From Tenrec ecaudatus (taxonomy: Eukaryota; Chordata; Mammalia; Afrosoricida; Tenrecidae): DNA of 64,000 nt. The stretch is taken from the NCBI RefSeq assembly GCF_050624435.1, contig NC_134546.1, forward strand, positions 9,447,001 through 9,511,000, in the 5' to 3' direction. Shown piece after piece: positions 1 through 11,435 of the stretch. Each line of letters begins with the position of its first letter. The first letter of the stretch is position 1. Made by a program: the position numbers and the translations under genes. The notes beneath the pieces were generated by a model. That model ran no database searches. It worked only from the letters and a program-made list of their open reading frames with translations, and was not told where the DNA came from.

Positions 1-302
1 TTCTCCAGCACATTCAAATACATTCAGCCCATTTGCTTCAATTCCACAATTACTACCCAAGCCTGGTACAATAGTCTTCTAATTGGTTTCATGGCCTTTC
101 TTCTATCTGCCTTCTCTTGTTAGCCATTCACATAACCACAGAGTTTTCTTTCAAAGAAACAAGTCATTTCTCCTTCCTGCTTTTGTGGATTATTATTATT
201 TTAACGAATGTTCAAAATCCCTCACATATCTCCTACCATTACTCTGCAGGAGTATTTTAGCCATAACAGGCTACTTACTATTTCTCAGAGAAGCTGCATT
301 TT

Positions 303-1206
303 TAAAAAAGAACATTTTATTGGGGGCTCTTGCAACTTTTATAATAATGGATACATCAAGTGTATCAATCATATTTGTATATAAGTTTCCATCATTTTCT
401 AAACATTTACTTTCTGTTTGATCCCTTGGTATCAGTTCCTCTTTTTTCCTCTTCCCCCATACTCCCACCCTCTTGATGCCTTGATAAGTTCTAAATTATT
501 ATTTTCATTTCTTACACTGACTACTGTTTCCCTTCACCCATGTTTCTGTTGTTCGTCCCCCTTGTGGATGATGGGGGGAGTGTTATGTGTCAATTATTCC
601 TATCAGTTCCCCCTTACTCACCCTTCTCCCTCCACATTCCCCCTTCCTACCCTCCTGGTATTGCTACTCCCATTTCTGTTCCTGAGGGGTTTATCTGACC
701 TGGATTCCAGGTGTCATGAGCTCTTACATATATATGTCAGTGTACATGCTCTAATCTAGCCAGAACTGAAAGGCAGGACTGGGGTCATGATCGTGGGGGT
801 GAGGAAGCCTCAAAGAACCAGAGGAATAGTGTGTGTTTCATCGGTGCTATACTGGGCCCTTGTTGGCTCATCCCTTCTTTGTGGCCCTTTTGTGAGGGGA
901 TGTCCTATTGTCCACAGATGGATTTGGGGTCTTTGCTCCGACCCTCTCTCGTTCTCAACAATTTTTTTGTTTATTTTGTTTTGGATCTTATGCCTGCTAC
1001 ATGACCCTGTCAACACTTAATGACAATACAGGCTGGTGTGCTGCTTCTACATGGATTTGTTGCTTCCCTGCTACATGGCCACTTGTTTTTCTTTGAGCCT
1101 CCAAGACCTCAGATTCTTTCGATAGCCGGGCACCGTCAGCTTTCTTCACATTTGCTTATGTACCCATTGTGTCTTCAGCAATTGTGTTGAGAGGGTGAGC
1201 ATCACA
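303..1206 (-). mobile_element. Young L1 3'-end insertion (5' truncated)
   Basis: The antisense L1 3' UTR begins at its poly(A) end (aaaaagaacattttattgg) and runs upstream through the shared blocks 'caatgata..caagtgtatcaa', 'ggctggtgtgctgcttc' and 'atagccgggcaccgtcagc'. It is flanked by aagctgcatttt (291-302) and aagctgtgcatttt (1207-1220), a near-exact target-site duplication. It contains no ORF2 and cannot move by itself. Only one copy of the roughly 235 bp internal 3'-UTR unit is present. Confidence 0.85.
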
Positions 1207-1220
1207 AAGCTGTGCATTTT

Positions 1221-1251
1221 TTTCTTTTTAAAAATCATTTTATTGGGGGGG
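1221..1251 (-). mobile_element. 31 bp L1-tail insertion
   Basis: Only the last bases of the young L1 plus its tail are present (tttaaaaatcattttattgg followed by a G run). They lie between two copies of tgtgcatttt at 1211-1220 and 1253-1262. This looks like a target-primed insertion that stopped after about 30 nt. A local duplication of the neighbouring L1 end is the alternative. Confidence 0.6.
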
Positions 1252-1523
1252 TTGTGCATTTTCATTGTGCCTTTTCTCATGTTGCTCCCTCTGCTTGGAG
1301 TAGTCCGTCTCCTACTTCTTCCCACTGGGAAAATCCTATTCCTTCTTGCATCATTCCAAATAGAATTAGTTATTTTTGCTCTTACCTTTCTTGCAGCACT
1401 TAAATTGTTTTATGGTTGTTTATGTACCTGCCCCTCTTGCTAGATTGTGTAGCCTTGGAAGACAAGGACTTAAAAAAATTAATCCTTTTATTATTAGCTT
1501 CTAGCAGTGCCTTAGACATAACA

Positions 1524-2816
1524 CCAAATCAAACCCACTGCCATCAAGTTGATTTGAATTTGTAGCAACTCAACAGGACAGAACTTCTACATAGTATTTC
1601 TTTTTTTTTTTAAACATTTTATTAGTGGCTCATACAACTCTTATCACAATCCATACATCAATTGTATAAAGCACATCTGTTCATTCTTTGCCCTAATCCT
1701 TTTCCAAGCATTTGCTCTCCACTTAAGCCCTTTGCATCAGGTCCTCTTCCCCCCCCCCCTCCATCCTTGCTCCCCCCTCCCTCATGAGCCCCTGATAATT
1801 TATAGATTATTATTTTGTCATATCTTGCCGGTCTCCCTTCACCTTCTCTGTTGTCTGTCCCCCAGGGAGGAGGTCACATGTAGAGCCTTGTAATCAGTTC
1901 CCCCTTTCCAAACCACTCACCCTCTACTCTCCCAGTATTGCCCCTCACCCCCTGGTTCTAATGGTATCATCCACCCTGGATTCCCTGTGCCTCCAGCTTC
2001 TATATACACCAGTGTATAACCTCTGCTCTATCCAGACTTGGAAGGTAGAATTTGGATCATAGTTGGGTTGGGAGGAAGCATCCAGGATCTGGGGGAAAGC
2101 TGTATTCTTCATCGGTGCTATAGCGCACCATGACTGACTCATCTCCTCTCCTAGACCCCTCTGTGAGGGGGATCTCCAGTGGCCGACAAATGGGCTTTGG
2201 GTCTCCACTCTGCACTTCCCCCTTCATTCACTATGGTAGGATTTTTTTTTTTTGATGATGCCTTATCCCCGATCCCTTTGACACCTCATGATTGCACAGG
2301 CTGGTGTGCTTCTTCCATGTGGGCTTTGTTGCTTCTGAGCAAGATGGCTGCTTGTTCACCTTCAAGCCTTTAAGACCCCAGACACTTATCTCTTTTGACA
2401 GCCGGGTACCATCAGCTTTCTTCTCCACATTTGCTTATGCACCCATTTGTCTTCGACGATTGTATCATGGAGGTGTGCAGCCAATGATATGATTTTTTGT
2501 CCTTTGATGCCTGATAACTGATCCCTTTGGGACCACGTGATCACACTGGCTGGTGTGTTCTTCGATGTGGGCTTTATTACTTCTGAGCTAGATGGCCGCT
2601 TGTTTATCTTCAAACCTTTAAGACCCCAGACACTATCTCTTTTGATAGCCGGGCACCATCAGCTTTCTTCACCACATTTACTTGTACACCTACATAGTAT
2701 TTCTAAGCCAGTAATTTTCACAGAAGCATATCTTTCTCTTATGAAGGGCCTGGTGGATCTGAATTGCTGACTTTTGGTGTGTAGTAACTGAGCACTTTAA
2801 CCCATGCACCACCAGA
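1524..2816 (-). repeat. AfroSINE, split by an L1
   Basis: The antisense AfroSINE body is at 1524-1601 (ccactgccatcaagttgatt, then cagaacttctac). It resumes at 2690 and ends with the tRNA-like head (gcactttaacccatgcacca). The L1 at 1602-2689 separates the halves. AfroSINEs are non-coding, tRNA-headed retroposons mobilised in trans by a LINE. Confidence 0.85.
1602..2689 (-). mobile_element. Young L1 insertion with tandemly duplicated 3'-UTR unit
   Basis: This 5'-truncated L1 has its poly(A) end on the left (t run at 1600-1610). It is bounded by an exact 15 bp duplication, ctacatagtatttct, at 1587-1601 and 2690-2704. Its distal part holds two successive copies of a block: aagatggctgcttgttcacc at about 2341 and the equivalent agatggccgcttgtttatc at about 2590. 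Both are followed by 'tttaagaccccagacact' and 'tagccgggcaccatcagctt'. Confidence 0.92.
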
Positions 2817-2827
2817 GCATGTTTGGT

Positions 2828-4385
2828 ATTTAATATTATTAAATGCTGTCTAGTCAGTTCTGACTTAATAGTGATTTATATGCAACAGAACACTGCCTCG
2901 TCCTCACTGTTGTTATGTTTGAGCCCTTTGTTGTAGCTAATGGGTCAGTCGATGTTGAGGGTCTCCTCTTTCATTGACCAACCATGATGTCCTTCTCCAG
3001 AGATTGGTCTCTCTTAATAACATGTTCAATGTGAGACGAAATCTTTTAAAGAAGCATTCTGGCTTCACGTCGTCCAAGACAGATTTATTCTGGTAGCCCA
3101 TGGTACTTTCAATATTATCTTCCAATGCCATAACTCAAAGGCATTACTCTTTTTTTTGGTCCTCCTTAAATGACCTTAAATTGGTCATTGTCCAATTTTT
3201 CATTAAAAAAATTCCATGGCTTGTGTCATAATCCTTGTGCAACCTAATCCCCAAAGTGACATCTTTGTTTCTAACACAATAAAGAGACCTTTTGCAGCAG
3301 ATTTGCTTAATGCAATACGTTTTACTTTACTGCTGCTTCCATGGGCATTGATTATGGACCCATGTAAAATAAAATATTTGACAACCGTAATCTTTTTTCT
3401 ATTATGATGTTGCGTATTAGTCTGATTATGTGGATATTTATTTTCTTCACAGAGTTAATGTCTTTGATCTTCATCACTAAGTGCTTCAAGTTGTCTTTAA
3501 GGAGCAAAGGTGCATCATCTGCATATTGCAGGTTGTTAATGAGTCTTCCCTATTCCTTTAATCCTGTTGCTATGTTCTTGATAGAGTTCAGAAGCTCAGA
3601 TTATTTGTTGAGCACACAGATAGAAGAAGAATGGTGAAAGGATACCACCCTGACTGACTCAGACCTTTCCTGAATTTAAACTGTAGAGCAATCCCTTGTT
3701 CTGTTTGGAAGACTGACCTTTTGGTGTACATATAGGTTCCTTAGGTGCATGATGACATTTTCTATAACTATCACTCTTCACAATGTTATTGATGATTTGT
3801 TAGGATTTACACATTATAATACTCTGGCATAGTCAATAAAACATCTTTCTGGCCTTTTCTGCTTTCAATCCAGATATTCTGTTATCAGTAGTGATATTCC
3901 TTATTCTACATCTTTTTCTGAAGCCAACTCTAATTTCTGGCTGCTCTCTGTTGATGTGCTGCTTATAACCGTTTTTGAATTGTTTTCAGCCAATTTTTAA
4001 TTGGCATGTGATATTAATGATATTTTGGATAATTTCTGCACTCTGTTGTGTCACCTATTTTTGTTTTTTTACAATAAAAACAAAACATGCCAGTTAATTG
4101 GCCAGGTAGCTATCTTGCCAGTTTTTTGGTGTAGATGAATGAGTGCCACCATTTGTTACATCCTTTTGTTGGAACATGTTGACTGGGGTTCTATCCGTTA
4201 TCGGAGCCGTTTTTTGGAGCAATGCCCTCAGTGCCGTGTGCACTTTTGCCTTCCATGTCATTGGCTCTTGATCATGTGCTACCTCCTGAAATGCTTGCAT
4301 ATTTTTTGTTACAGTTACTCTATTCCTCCTGTCTTTTTTTGATGCTTCCTGTGTTCCATATTTTGGTTGATAGAATTTGATACTG
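2828..4385 (-). mobile_element. BovB/RTE LINE, 3' 1.5 kb, antisense
   Basis: The sequence runs from the BovB 3' end (ctagtcagttctgacttaat) back through reverse transcriptase. Antisense landmarks in order are gcagcagatttgcttaatgc, 'tgatgttgcgtattag', 'aggtgcatcatctgcatattgcagg' and 'agccgttttttggagcaatgc'. Frames are interrupted throughout. A residual 68-codon piece at 4094-4300 belongs to the region upstream of the catalytic motif. The copy is dead and ends where L1 tails begin near 4436. Confidence 0.9.
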
Positions 4386-4435
4386 CTGGTGTCCTGTGAA
4401 ACACTTTCACCCTTCTTAGATTTGGGGGGTTCTAT

Positions 4436-4690
4436 TTATTTATTAAGATTTTATTGGAGTTCTTACAGCTTCTATATAACAATCCATACATCAATTGTAT
4501 CAAGCATGTTTATATATGTTGCCATCATTTTCGTAACATTAAAAAATCATTTTATTGGGGTTCTTACAGCTTTAATATAACAATCTATAGATCAGTTGCA
4601 TCAAGCACAATTTGCACATACGTTGAATATCAGCCCCTCTTTCCCCTCCTTCTTTTTGGTATTTATGGCACTTTGCCCCCCCCCGTTTTA
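4436..4690 (-). mobile_element. Two adjacent L1 3' tails
   Basis: Two antisense L1 tails are stacked. The first begins attaagattttattggag (about 4442) and the second ttaaaaaatcattttattgg (about 4540). Each is followed by its own 'ttcttacagct..atataacaatc' and 'catcaagca' block. The second looks inserted near the end of the first. Neither has coding sequence, and no clean target duplication was seen. Confidence 0.8.
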
Positions 4691-5095
4691 TTCTATGCTG
4701 CTACTGCTTTTAAAATTATTTTTTAAATTAAGATTTTAAAATTAAATTATTTTAAAATTAATTTCAAAATATTGAGCAAAGTGTTTTCCATGTAACCATT
4801 TCTATACATATTATTCACTTACATTGATTGTATTTCCAGAATGTGCTGACATTCTCATTATTTTCGTTCTAGTGGTCTGCTTCCTTCCATCTGGCATCTC
4901 TGCTATCCTCCTCCACTGACCTCTCTTCTTAACTTTATGGTAAATATTGACCATTTGGTCTCTCATGTATGCATATTTAAAGGAAGATAGTACTCATAGT
5001 TGATATTATTTCCTTATATGCCAGTGTATTATTTAACAGGTGGCATCTGGGAAAAGTTTCATTTCCAAGCTTGAAGATTCCAAGATGGCATTTTT
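4691..5095. other. A+T-rich stretch without recognisable gene
   Basis: About 400 bp of low-complexity A+T sequence (runs such as ttttaaaattattttttaaa) gives way to unique-looking DNA. The part around 4760-5060 (ttccatgtaaccatttct) has the flavour of an old LINE 3' UTR, but I cannot assign it. Confidence 0.4.
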
Positions 5096-5097
5096 TT

Positions 5098-5312
5098 GAG
5101 GCCCTAGTGGCAGGGTGGATCATGTGCTGGGCTGTACACTCTAATGTCAGCAGCTCAGGTGTATCAGTTGCTTCTCAGGAGATGGAGGAACCTTTTTGTT
5201 CTCGTAAAAACTTATACAAGGGGTAGGGAGCACTCCTATCTTGCCCCTGTAGGGTTGCTCTGAGTCAGAATTGACTTGTTAGCAATTGGTTTGATTTGAG
5301 AGTTGAGTAGTT
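5098..5312 (+). repeat. AfroSINE
   Basis: The sense SINE has the head aggccctagtggcagggtgg, a middle 'cagttgcttctcaggagatgg', and the tail ggttgctctgagtcagaatt then 'gacttgttagcaattggtttg'. Divergence is moderate. Confidence 0.88.
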
Positions 5313-5319
5313 TCTACCA

Positions 5320-5760
5320 GCCCTGAACATTTAGCCTTCTTTAGAAATTTGAGGCTTGTTCTCTTGTTCAATATGGCACGATCTACTGTGTGCCTGTTCA
5401 GAATGGCTGTTGATGGCAGTAGGGACCATCTAGCTCTTGTCTCAGGATAGATGAGGCTGTGGTTCTTGTGAGTTATCAGCCCTGTAGATTAGTTTCTTCT
5501 GTGAGTCATTGGTTTCCTTCTTTCTCTTTTGCTCCAGACAAGTATGTATGTCAGATGGCCAGTCAGTTTGTAAGATCCCAGATGATACTAACCCAACTAG
5601 AATGTAGAACCATGTCCTTATGAACCATGTTAAACCAATTGACTGTGTCGCCTTCTCCCTCAATGTGCCACTTCTTTTTTGTCTTCTTGGTTGCTCCCTC
5701 TTTTCTCTTGTCCATTAAATATTGACGCTCCTTTATACTCCCACCCTGGCCTATCTTCTC
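5320..5760 (-). mobile_element. Older afrotherian L1 3'-UTR fragment
   Basis: Blocks such as ctcaggatagatgaggctgt, 'tatcagccctgtagattagtttcttctg' and 'accatgttaaaccaattgac' resemble the 3' UTR of L1 lineages I recall from other Afrotheria such as elephant, but not the young family here. It therefore looks like an older generation. Confidence 0.55.
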
Positions 5761-6105
5761 ATTTTACACACTTTGTCTAGGTAATTTATCTACTCTCGCT
5801 TTCATTTTTATCTGTCTAATTGACAAATCACAATACTTCTGCCATCACATCTGTTACTATATTCTATTCTTTTATCAGTTAATTATAACCTTATTAACCC
5901 AAGGTCACAATAAAGGAAACCAGAGAGTCATCCCATGGGTTCTTCCTCAACTCCTATTGTCATGTGTAAAATTAATTTCATCACATAAAAGCTATTAATT
6001 TTATGTACCTTTCTATATCTTAAATTTAAATATGTATAAAAGCTAATCTGCTTTATTACAATAATCTTTCATCTGTTTATTTTCCCAGCTTTTCTACTGT
6101 GTATA
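5761..6105. other. No gene or repeat recognised
   Basis: A+T-rich sequence with no long reading frame and no repeat hallmark that I can identify. Confidence 0.4.
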
Positions 6106-6585
6106 ATATTTATTGTACTAGTATGTAAAGATGACCTCTGAAGAACTGCCTTTCCCAGAATTTGTACTGTTCTATAGTCCCATCCCATACTGAATATGAG
6201 CTAGCCCCTTCACTCATTTTAAGTAAAGGAATGTGGCAGAAGTGACAGAGAATTATCTCTAGCTTCACTCTTAAAAATGCCTGATAGCTCCAAATTTTTC
6301 TCTTTGGGGCGCTCCAAAGGGAAAAGAAGTAAGTCCAGCTACTCCACAGGAGGAGCACATGGATATAGTGCCTGAGGCTACATGGAGAGAAAGACCCAGA
6401 CATCCACCATCCCAGTGAGCCCAGCCTTTCAGGTGTCCCCACCAAGATGCCAGACCCATAAGTTAGTCATCTTAAATGTTCCGTGTTCATCAAACTCCTA
6501 GATAACTGCAGCTCCAGGTGACATCACAAACCTACATGACCCTGTCAATCCAGAAATAGAAATAAGAAAATGGTTGTTTGTTTTA
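6106..6585 (+). repeat. MLT1-like ancient LTR fragment
   Basis: The pattern 'ccacaggaggagcacatggat...gagagaaagacccagacatcc...gataactgcagctcca...gaaataagaaaatggttgtttgttttaag' follows the 3' half of MLT1-type ERVL-MaLR LTRs as I remember them. The antisense 111-codon frame across it carries no recognisable domain and is treated as chance. The element runs into the AfroSINE that follows. Confidence 0.5.
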
Positions 6586-6587
6586 AG

Positions 6588-6798
6588 TCACTTGGTGGTG
6601 TAATGGAATATGTACTGAGCTGCTAACCAGAAGACCTGGATTCAAACTCACCAGCTGCTCCACAGGTGAGAAATGAGGCTGTCTTCTCCAGTAAAGATGT
6701 AAAGTCTCGGAAACAAAGGAGCAATTCTACCCTGTTTCTAGGGTTTCCTGTGTGTCAGAATCAACTTGAAGGTAGTGGCGCTTCAGATGGTTTATTTC
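6588..6798 (+). repeat. AfroSINE
   Basis: The sense copy has the head ttggtggtgtaatggaatat, 'gctgctaaccagaagacctggattcaaactcaccagctgctcc', 'ctgtcttctccagtaaagatgtaaagtctcgg' and the tail 'gtgtcagaatcaacttgaaggtagtgg'. Most of the element is present. Confidence 0.9.
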
Positions 6799-7100
6799 AC
6801 AATGGAGAAAACTCACACAAAACTTCTATCTGTTATAGGTAATACCCCAGTATCATCTTTGGCAACTTACCATGGACGTTAAGTCTTACCTTTACTCAGT
6901 TGCTTGAAATTCCTTCATTGCAGTCTGCTTTTTCCTTACTTGCAGACCTTTTGCAAATACTGCACTGTCTATTAGGAATGTGTAATTAATATTTTTATTT
7001 ATACCCATATATACCAAATTCTTACTGAAACTTCAGGTCTCCGGTTAGGCATTCCTGAGACCCTGGATCACCAAAGGCCTAGCTGTAAATACTCTTAATG
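6799..7100. other. No gene recognised
   Basis: Unique-looking A+T-rich DNA between an AfroSINE and a MIR, with no supportable reading frame. Confidence 0.4.
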
Positions 7101-7104
7101 GCAG

Positions 7105-7262
7105 AATAATGATTGAGAGTACGGATTCCAGAATTCTCCTTTGCAAGTTATTTACTCTCCCAAAACCTCAGCTTATTTTTCTGTAAAATGAAAAGAATAG
7201 CAGTTACCTCATAAGGTCGCTGGGAGCATGTGTGAGTGCTTAGAAGAGTGTGTGGCACATAT
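7105..7262 (+). repeat. MIR SINE
   Basis: Ordered MIR landmarks are visible: 'gagagtacggattccagaattc', 'gcaagttatttactctcccaaaacctcag', 'ttctgtaaaatgaaaagaatag', 'tacctcataaggtcgctggg' and 'gcttagaagagtgtgtggcac'. MIR is an ancient mammalian tRNA-derived SINE. Confidence 0.85.
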
Positions 7263-8315
7263 GTTTGAAAAATGTTAGCTATTGTTAATGTTTAACACAT
7301 ATTCTTATATGATAGTTCATCATTTTACCCCTAGAGCCTAGCTAAGTGCCTGTGTGCTATATAAATAGACAATGAAAAAAAAATAGACAATGAATTCAAG
7401 TAATTTTGATTTTACCATATTTGTCCAAATAAAACCATGGTTTCAAGCTTATTTTTTATAAAGTGGAATCTTCCACATTTAGATAATTGTCTTTCATATT
7501 TGGGATATACTTCTCATCAACTTGCTTTGAATGAGGAAACATGAGATAAACAACAAGACAAACTATGGGATAAAAATAGGATGGAGTTGATAAGCAGGTG
7601 ACAAGATGTTGAGGCAGATGTAGGCTCAGGGACACCCCCAAAGCACCCAAACACTAGGAGGTGATTTCTAACTGTCTTGAAAGTGTGAGCAGTTCTGGGT
7701 GTTCGAATATAATGGGTATTCTTGTAACTTAGAAATAAGCATGAAGCAACAATAAGAAATGTAGTTTATAAAGATTTCCTATATGTCAGCTTCATCTTTA
7801 ATGGTGCTGTGTAATATATCACCCATACTTCAAGAGTGGAAAGAAATGCTATTAACAATTTTTCCTGGATATCTGGTGTAAACAGAGTGACCTGGCCAAG
7901 TGGGACATAGGTTATCCAATTCATAGAGCTGTTCATTTGTTCACATATGGCAACTTGAGTTAGCATTTAATGCTATAAATATTTAGTCATGATTTCATAT
8001 TCATTGATTTACAAATGAATGTAAAAAATAAAGGATGATTTGTGAATAATATAAAAATCTGTTGTGATTACATCTGCTACAACTAAATCTGTGCTGCAAA
8101 CTGAACTTTCCTTTAAGCAATAGGCCTGTTACATTGAGTTAGAGTAATCCTTAGGGTGATGAAACTTATGTGATGATTGATGACTGTTTCCCTCATTTCT
8201 GCTTACTATTATTTTCTGAAAGTTTACATTAGCATCTTTGAGTCAGTTGATCCATCAATATTTGACTGGATTTGTTTCCTCAGAGTAGTATGTTATTCAC
8301 TTAAAAAAAAACTCG
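7263..8315. other. No gene recognised
   Basis: A kilobase of A+T-rich, unique-looking sequence. Frames are 60-80 codons or shorter with no recognisable domain, and no TSD-bounded insertion was spotted. Confidence 0.4.
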
Positions 8316-8440
8316 TTTTGAGAATGATGAGGGTAACGAATGTACAAATGTGCTTTATACAATTGATGTATGTATGGATTGTGATGAGTTATATGAGCCC
8401 CCAATAAAATGATTAAAAAAATAAAACAACAACAAACAAA
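8316..8440 (+). mobile_element. Short L1 3' tail, sense
   Basis: The last ~100 bp of the young L1: 'gatgagggtaacgaatgtacaaatgtgc', tatacaattgatgtatgtat, 'gagcccccaataaaatgatt', then an A-rich tail. The polyadenylation signal aataaa is intact. Confidence 0.88.
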
Positions 8441-8559
8441 AAAAAATCTTCCATGGAAGACTGTTTAAGGAGGCTTAAAAAATTCATGGAAAATCTAATT
8501 AAACAATAATGGAACATTTTCATGAACTTTGTAAAGCCCCTTTGTATAAACTACTGATA

Positions 8560-9990
8560 GGCAGAACTGTAATCTTAGGTATCAACTGTGAAAACCCAGG
8601 CTTCAAGAATTGACAGAATACCTGTTGAAATGCTGCAGCGAACTGCTGCAACTTTGGAAGCACTCGCTAGTGGATGCTAAGGAATTTGAGGGACGACTAC
8701 CTGATCACTCAACTGGAAGAAGTTCATATTTATGCCCATTCCAAAGAAAGGTGATCCAACAAGATGAAGACATTATTAAGTAGTACCATTAATGTCACAT
8801 GCATGTAAATTTAAAAACAGATAATAAAAAATGGTGGGAGCAGTACATTGACGAAAAACTGGCAGAAATTCTAGTCAATTTTGAAAAGAATATGGAATGG
8901 GTGATACTATTGCTGACTTCAGATGAGTCTTGGCTGAAAGCAGAGAATACAGGAGAAAGCTTATTTGTGTTTTATTGTTTATTATGCAAAGGTATTTAAC
9001 TGTGTGGACCATAATAAATTATGAAGTATGGGAATTCCACAACACTTGGATACTAAATTATTTTAAATCAGGAAAGGTAGGCCTCAGGGTTGTATCCTTT
9101 CATCATATTTACTCCATCTGTATGTTGCACAAATAACTGGAGAAGCTGGATGATATGAAAAAGAATTTAGCATCAGAATTTGGGGAAGGCCCATTAATAG
9201 CTTGTGATATGCAGATGAAACCAAGTTGCTTGCTGAAAATGAGGAGGACTTCAGTGACTTGCTTATAAAGATCAAAGACTACAGCCTTCAACCTGGATTA
9301 CAACTCAATGTAAACAAAAGTCTTTACAATTGTACCAATAAACAACAGCATGATTTACAGAGAAAAATAAAATGAAGTTGTTAGGGGTTCCATTTTAGGT
9401 GGATCCACAATCAGTGGTCATGGAAGCAGCAGTCAAGAATTCAAACAACGTATTATGCTAGGCAAACATGCTGCAAAAAAACGTTTAAAGTATTTAAGAG
9501 CAAAGATGTCACTTTGAGTAGTAAGGCGCACTTGACCCAAGCCATGTTATGCTCAACCCCCTCATCTATATGTGAAAGTTGGACAATGAATAAAGACCAA
9601 TAAGGAATTGATGCATTTGAATTATGGTATTAGTGAAGAATACTGAAAGCTTGCACTACTAGAAGAACAAGAAATCTGTCTTGGAAGATGTACAGACAGA
9701 ATGCTCCTTAGAATGGAGAATGGCAAGACATTGTCTCACATATTTTGGACATGTTACCAGGAGGAACCAATTCTGGGAAAGGACCTTATGCTTGGTAAAC
9801 TAGTCAATGAAAAAGAGCAAGTCCCTCAACAAGATGGATTGACAGAATGGCTACAACAATAATGGAACCAAACAGAATAATGTGCAGGTATCACAGGACT
9901 GGGGTTGTGGTTCATTCTTTTTACATAGACTTTTGCTATGAATCGGAACCAATTCAGTGGCACCTACCATCACCAACAACAGTATTCTGG
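8560..9990 (+). mobile_element. BovB/RTE LINE, sense, degenerate
   Basis: Starting near 8590 (gaattgacagaatacctgtt), the sequence follows BovB ORF2 to its 3' end (gctatgaatcggaaccaatt...cagtggcacctaccatcacc). The catalytic region at about 9208 reads YADE instead of YADD, followed by TKLLAENEEDF. Stops and frameshifts occur on both sides. It is a dead copy, 5' truncated. Confidence 0.88.
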
Positions 9991-10384
9991 AATGTGAGAT
10001 GACCAAATCAGTGATGAATGAGAATGGTCAATTTTGTTGTCTGAATGGCTGAGATAAATGGAATAAAATGTCCAGAGCAATTGGGTTTTGATTTTTTTTT
10101 TTTTGTAATCTGAAAGGCAGGCTGTAGCTTATTTTTTACAGTCCTAAATTCCCTCTGACCTCTATGGTTTACTTCAAGACCACCTCAGAGCATGTCCAAG
10201 TTCAAAATTACTAATTGGCTGAAAACTGTTACAGACCCCTATCATATCTGGAAATTATTTTAGATTGAGGCCAGGGGTGGGGAGGAATAGGTAATATGTG
10301 TAACTATGGTGTGTGAATTACTAAAACATATTTATATTAAACTCAGTTATATCTTAAATAACAGATGGATCTTTGTTGAAATCA
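9991..10384. other. No gene recognised
   Basis: Unique-looking spacer of about 390 bp between two sense BovB copies. It holds a T run at 10091-10103 and no supportable frame. Confidence 0.4.
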
Positions 10385-11435
10385 GAGAATACCATAAACA
10401 TGTTTCCTGTGTCTTATTGACTCTGTACAGGTACTTGATGTGTATACTATAACAAACTGTGTATAACATTGTGAAGAACGGGAAATTCCAGAATGCTTAA
10501 TTGGGTTCATACTGAACCTGTACATAGAGTATGAGGCAACAGTTGAATAGAATTAGGGGATGTTGCCTGTTTTAAAGTCAGAAAGAGTGCATGTCAGGGT
10601 TGTATCCTTTCACCATACTTACTCAGTCTGAGCAAATAACCTGAAAAGCTGAACTAAATGAAGAAGAATGTGTCTTCAGGATTAGAGGAAGGCTCATTAA
10701 CAGCCTGCAGTGTGCAGATGATACAGTCTTGCTTGCTGAACACAGAGACTTGAAGCATTTACTTTTGAAGATCAAAGACAGTAGGCTTTATTGTAATTAA
10801 AAGTAAAGAAAACAAATCTTCATAACCAGACGAATAAGCAACATCATGATAAAAAGAGAAAAGATTGAAGTTGTCAAGGATTTAATTTTACTTGGATCTA
10901 TTATCAGTGCCCATAGAAGCAGCAGTCATGAAGTTTAACATCTTGCATTGGGCAAATTCTCTGCAAAAGACATTTATAAAGTATTAAAAAGCAAAGATGT
11001 CAGTTTGAGCACTAAGGTGTGCCTGAATGAAGTCATGGTGTTTTCAGTTGCTTCATATGCATACCAATGCTAACGAGTGAGGAAGACTGAAGAAAAACTG
11101 ATGCCTTTGAGTTACGGTTTTGGCTAAGAAGATTAAACATACTGGCAGAAGACTGAATAATTTATTTTGTCAGAATGCTCCTAAGAAAGGAGAATTGTGA
11201 GACTTTGTCTCATGTATTTTAGAAAAGAGCATGCTTGGTAAAGTAAAAGCTCAACAAAAATGGGGAATTTACCCTTAAGGAGATTGGCTGACATAGTGTC
11301 TGCAACAGTGGGCTCAACCACATCAGAGATTTTGAGGATGGCTTAGGACTGGGCAGTGTTTCATTCTGTTCAACTCTTAATGTCACTGTGACTCCAAACT
11401 GACACAAGGGCACCTAACAGCAGCAACACCAATGA
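10385..11435 (+). mobile_element. BovB/RTE LINE, sense, second copy
   Basis: It parallels the previous copy, with 'aaagagtgcatgtcagggttgtatcctttcaccatacttactc' and 'cagcctgcagtgtgcagatgatacagtcttgcttgctgaa'. The catalytic box translates as CADDTVLLAE, keeping both aspartates. It ends 'gactccaaactgacacaagggcacctaacagcagcaac'. Many indels separate the frames. Confidence 0.88.

Larger units (their letters stand above)
60..1523 (+). mobile_element. Ancient L2 LINE 3' region, split by L1 insertions
   Basis: Two flanks, about 60-290 and 1253-1523, join into one sequence resembling the 3' end of L2. The first has ctcacatatctcctaccatt; the second has ttgctccctctgcttgga, then a stretch on the pattern 'gacaaggactt ... 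gcagtgccttagacata' typical of the L2 3' end. The young L1 at 303-1206 and a 31 bp L1 tail at 1221-1251 separate the halves. Assignment is by remembered consensus, so boundaries are approximate. Confidence 0.7.

Noticed and set aside
6110..6445. 111-codon antisense frame
   Set aside because: It lies in an MLT1-like LTR region with no domain or coding context.
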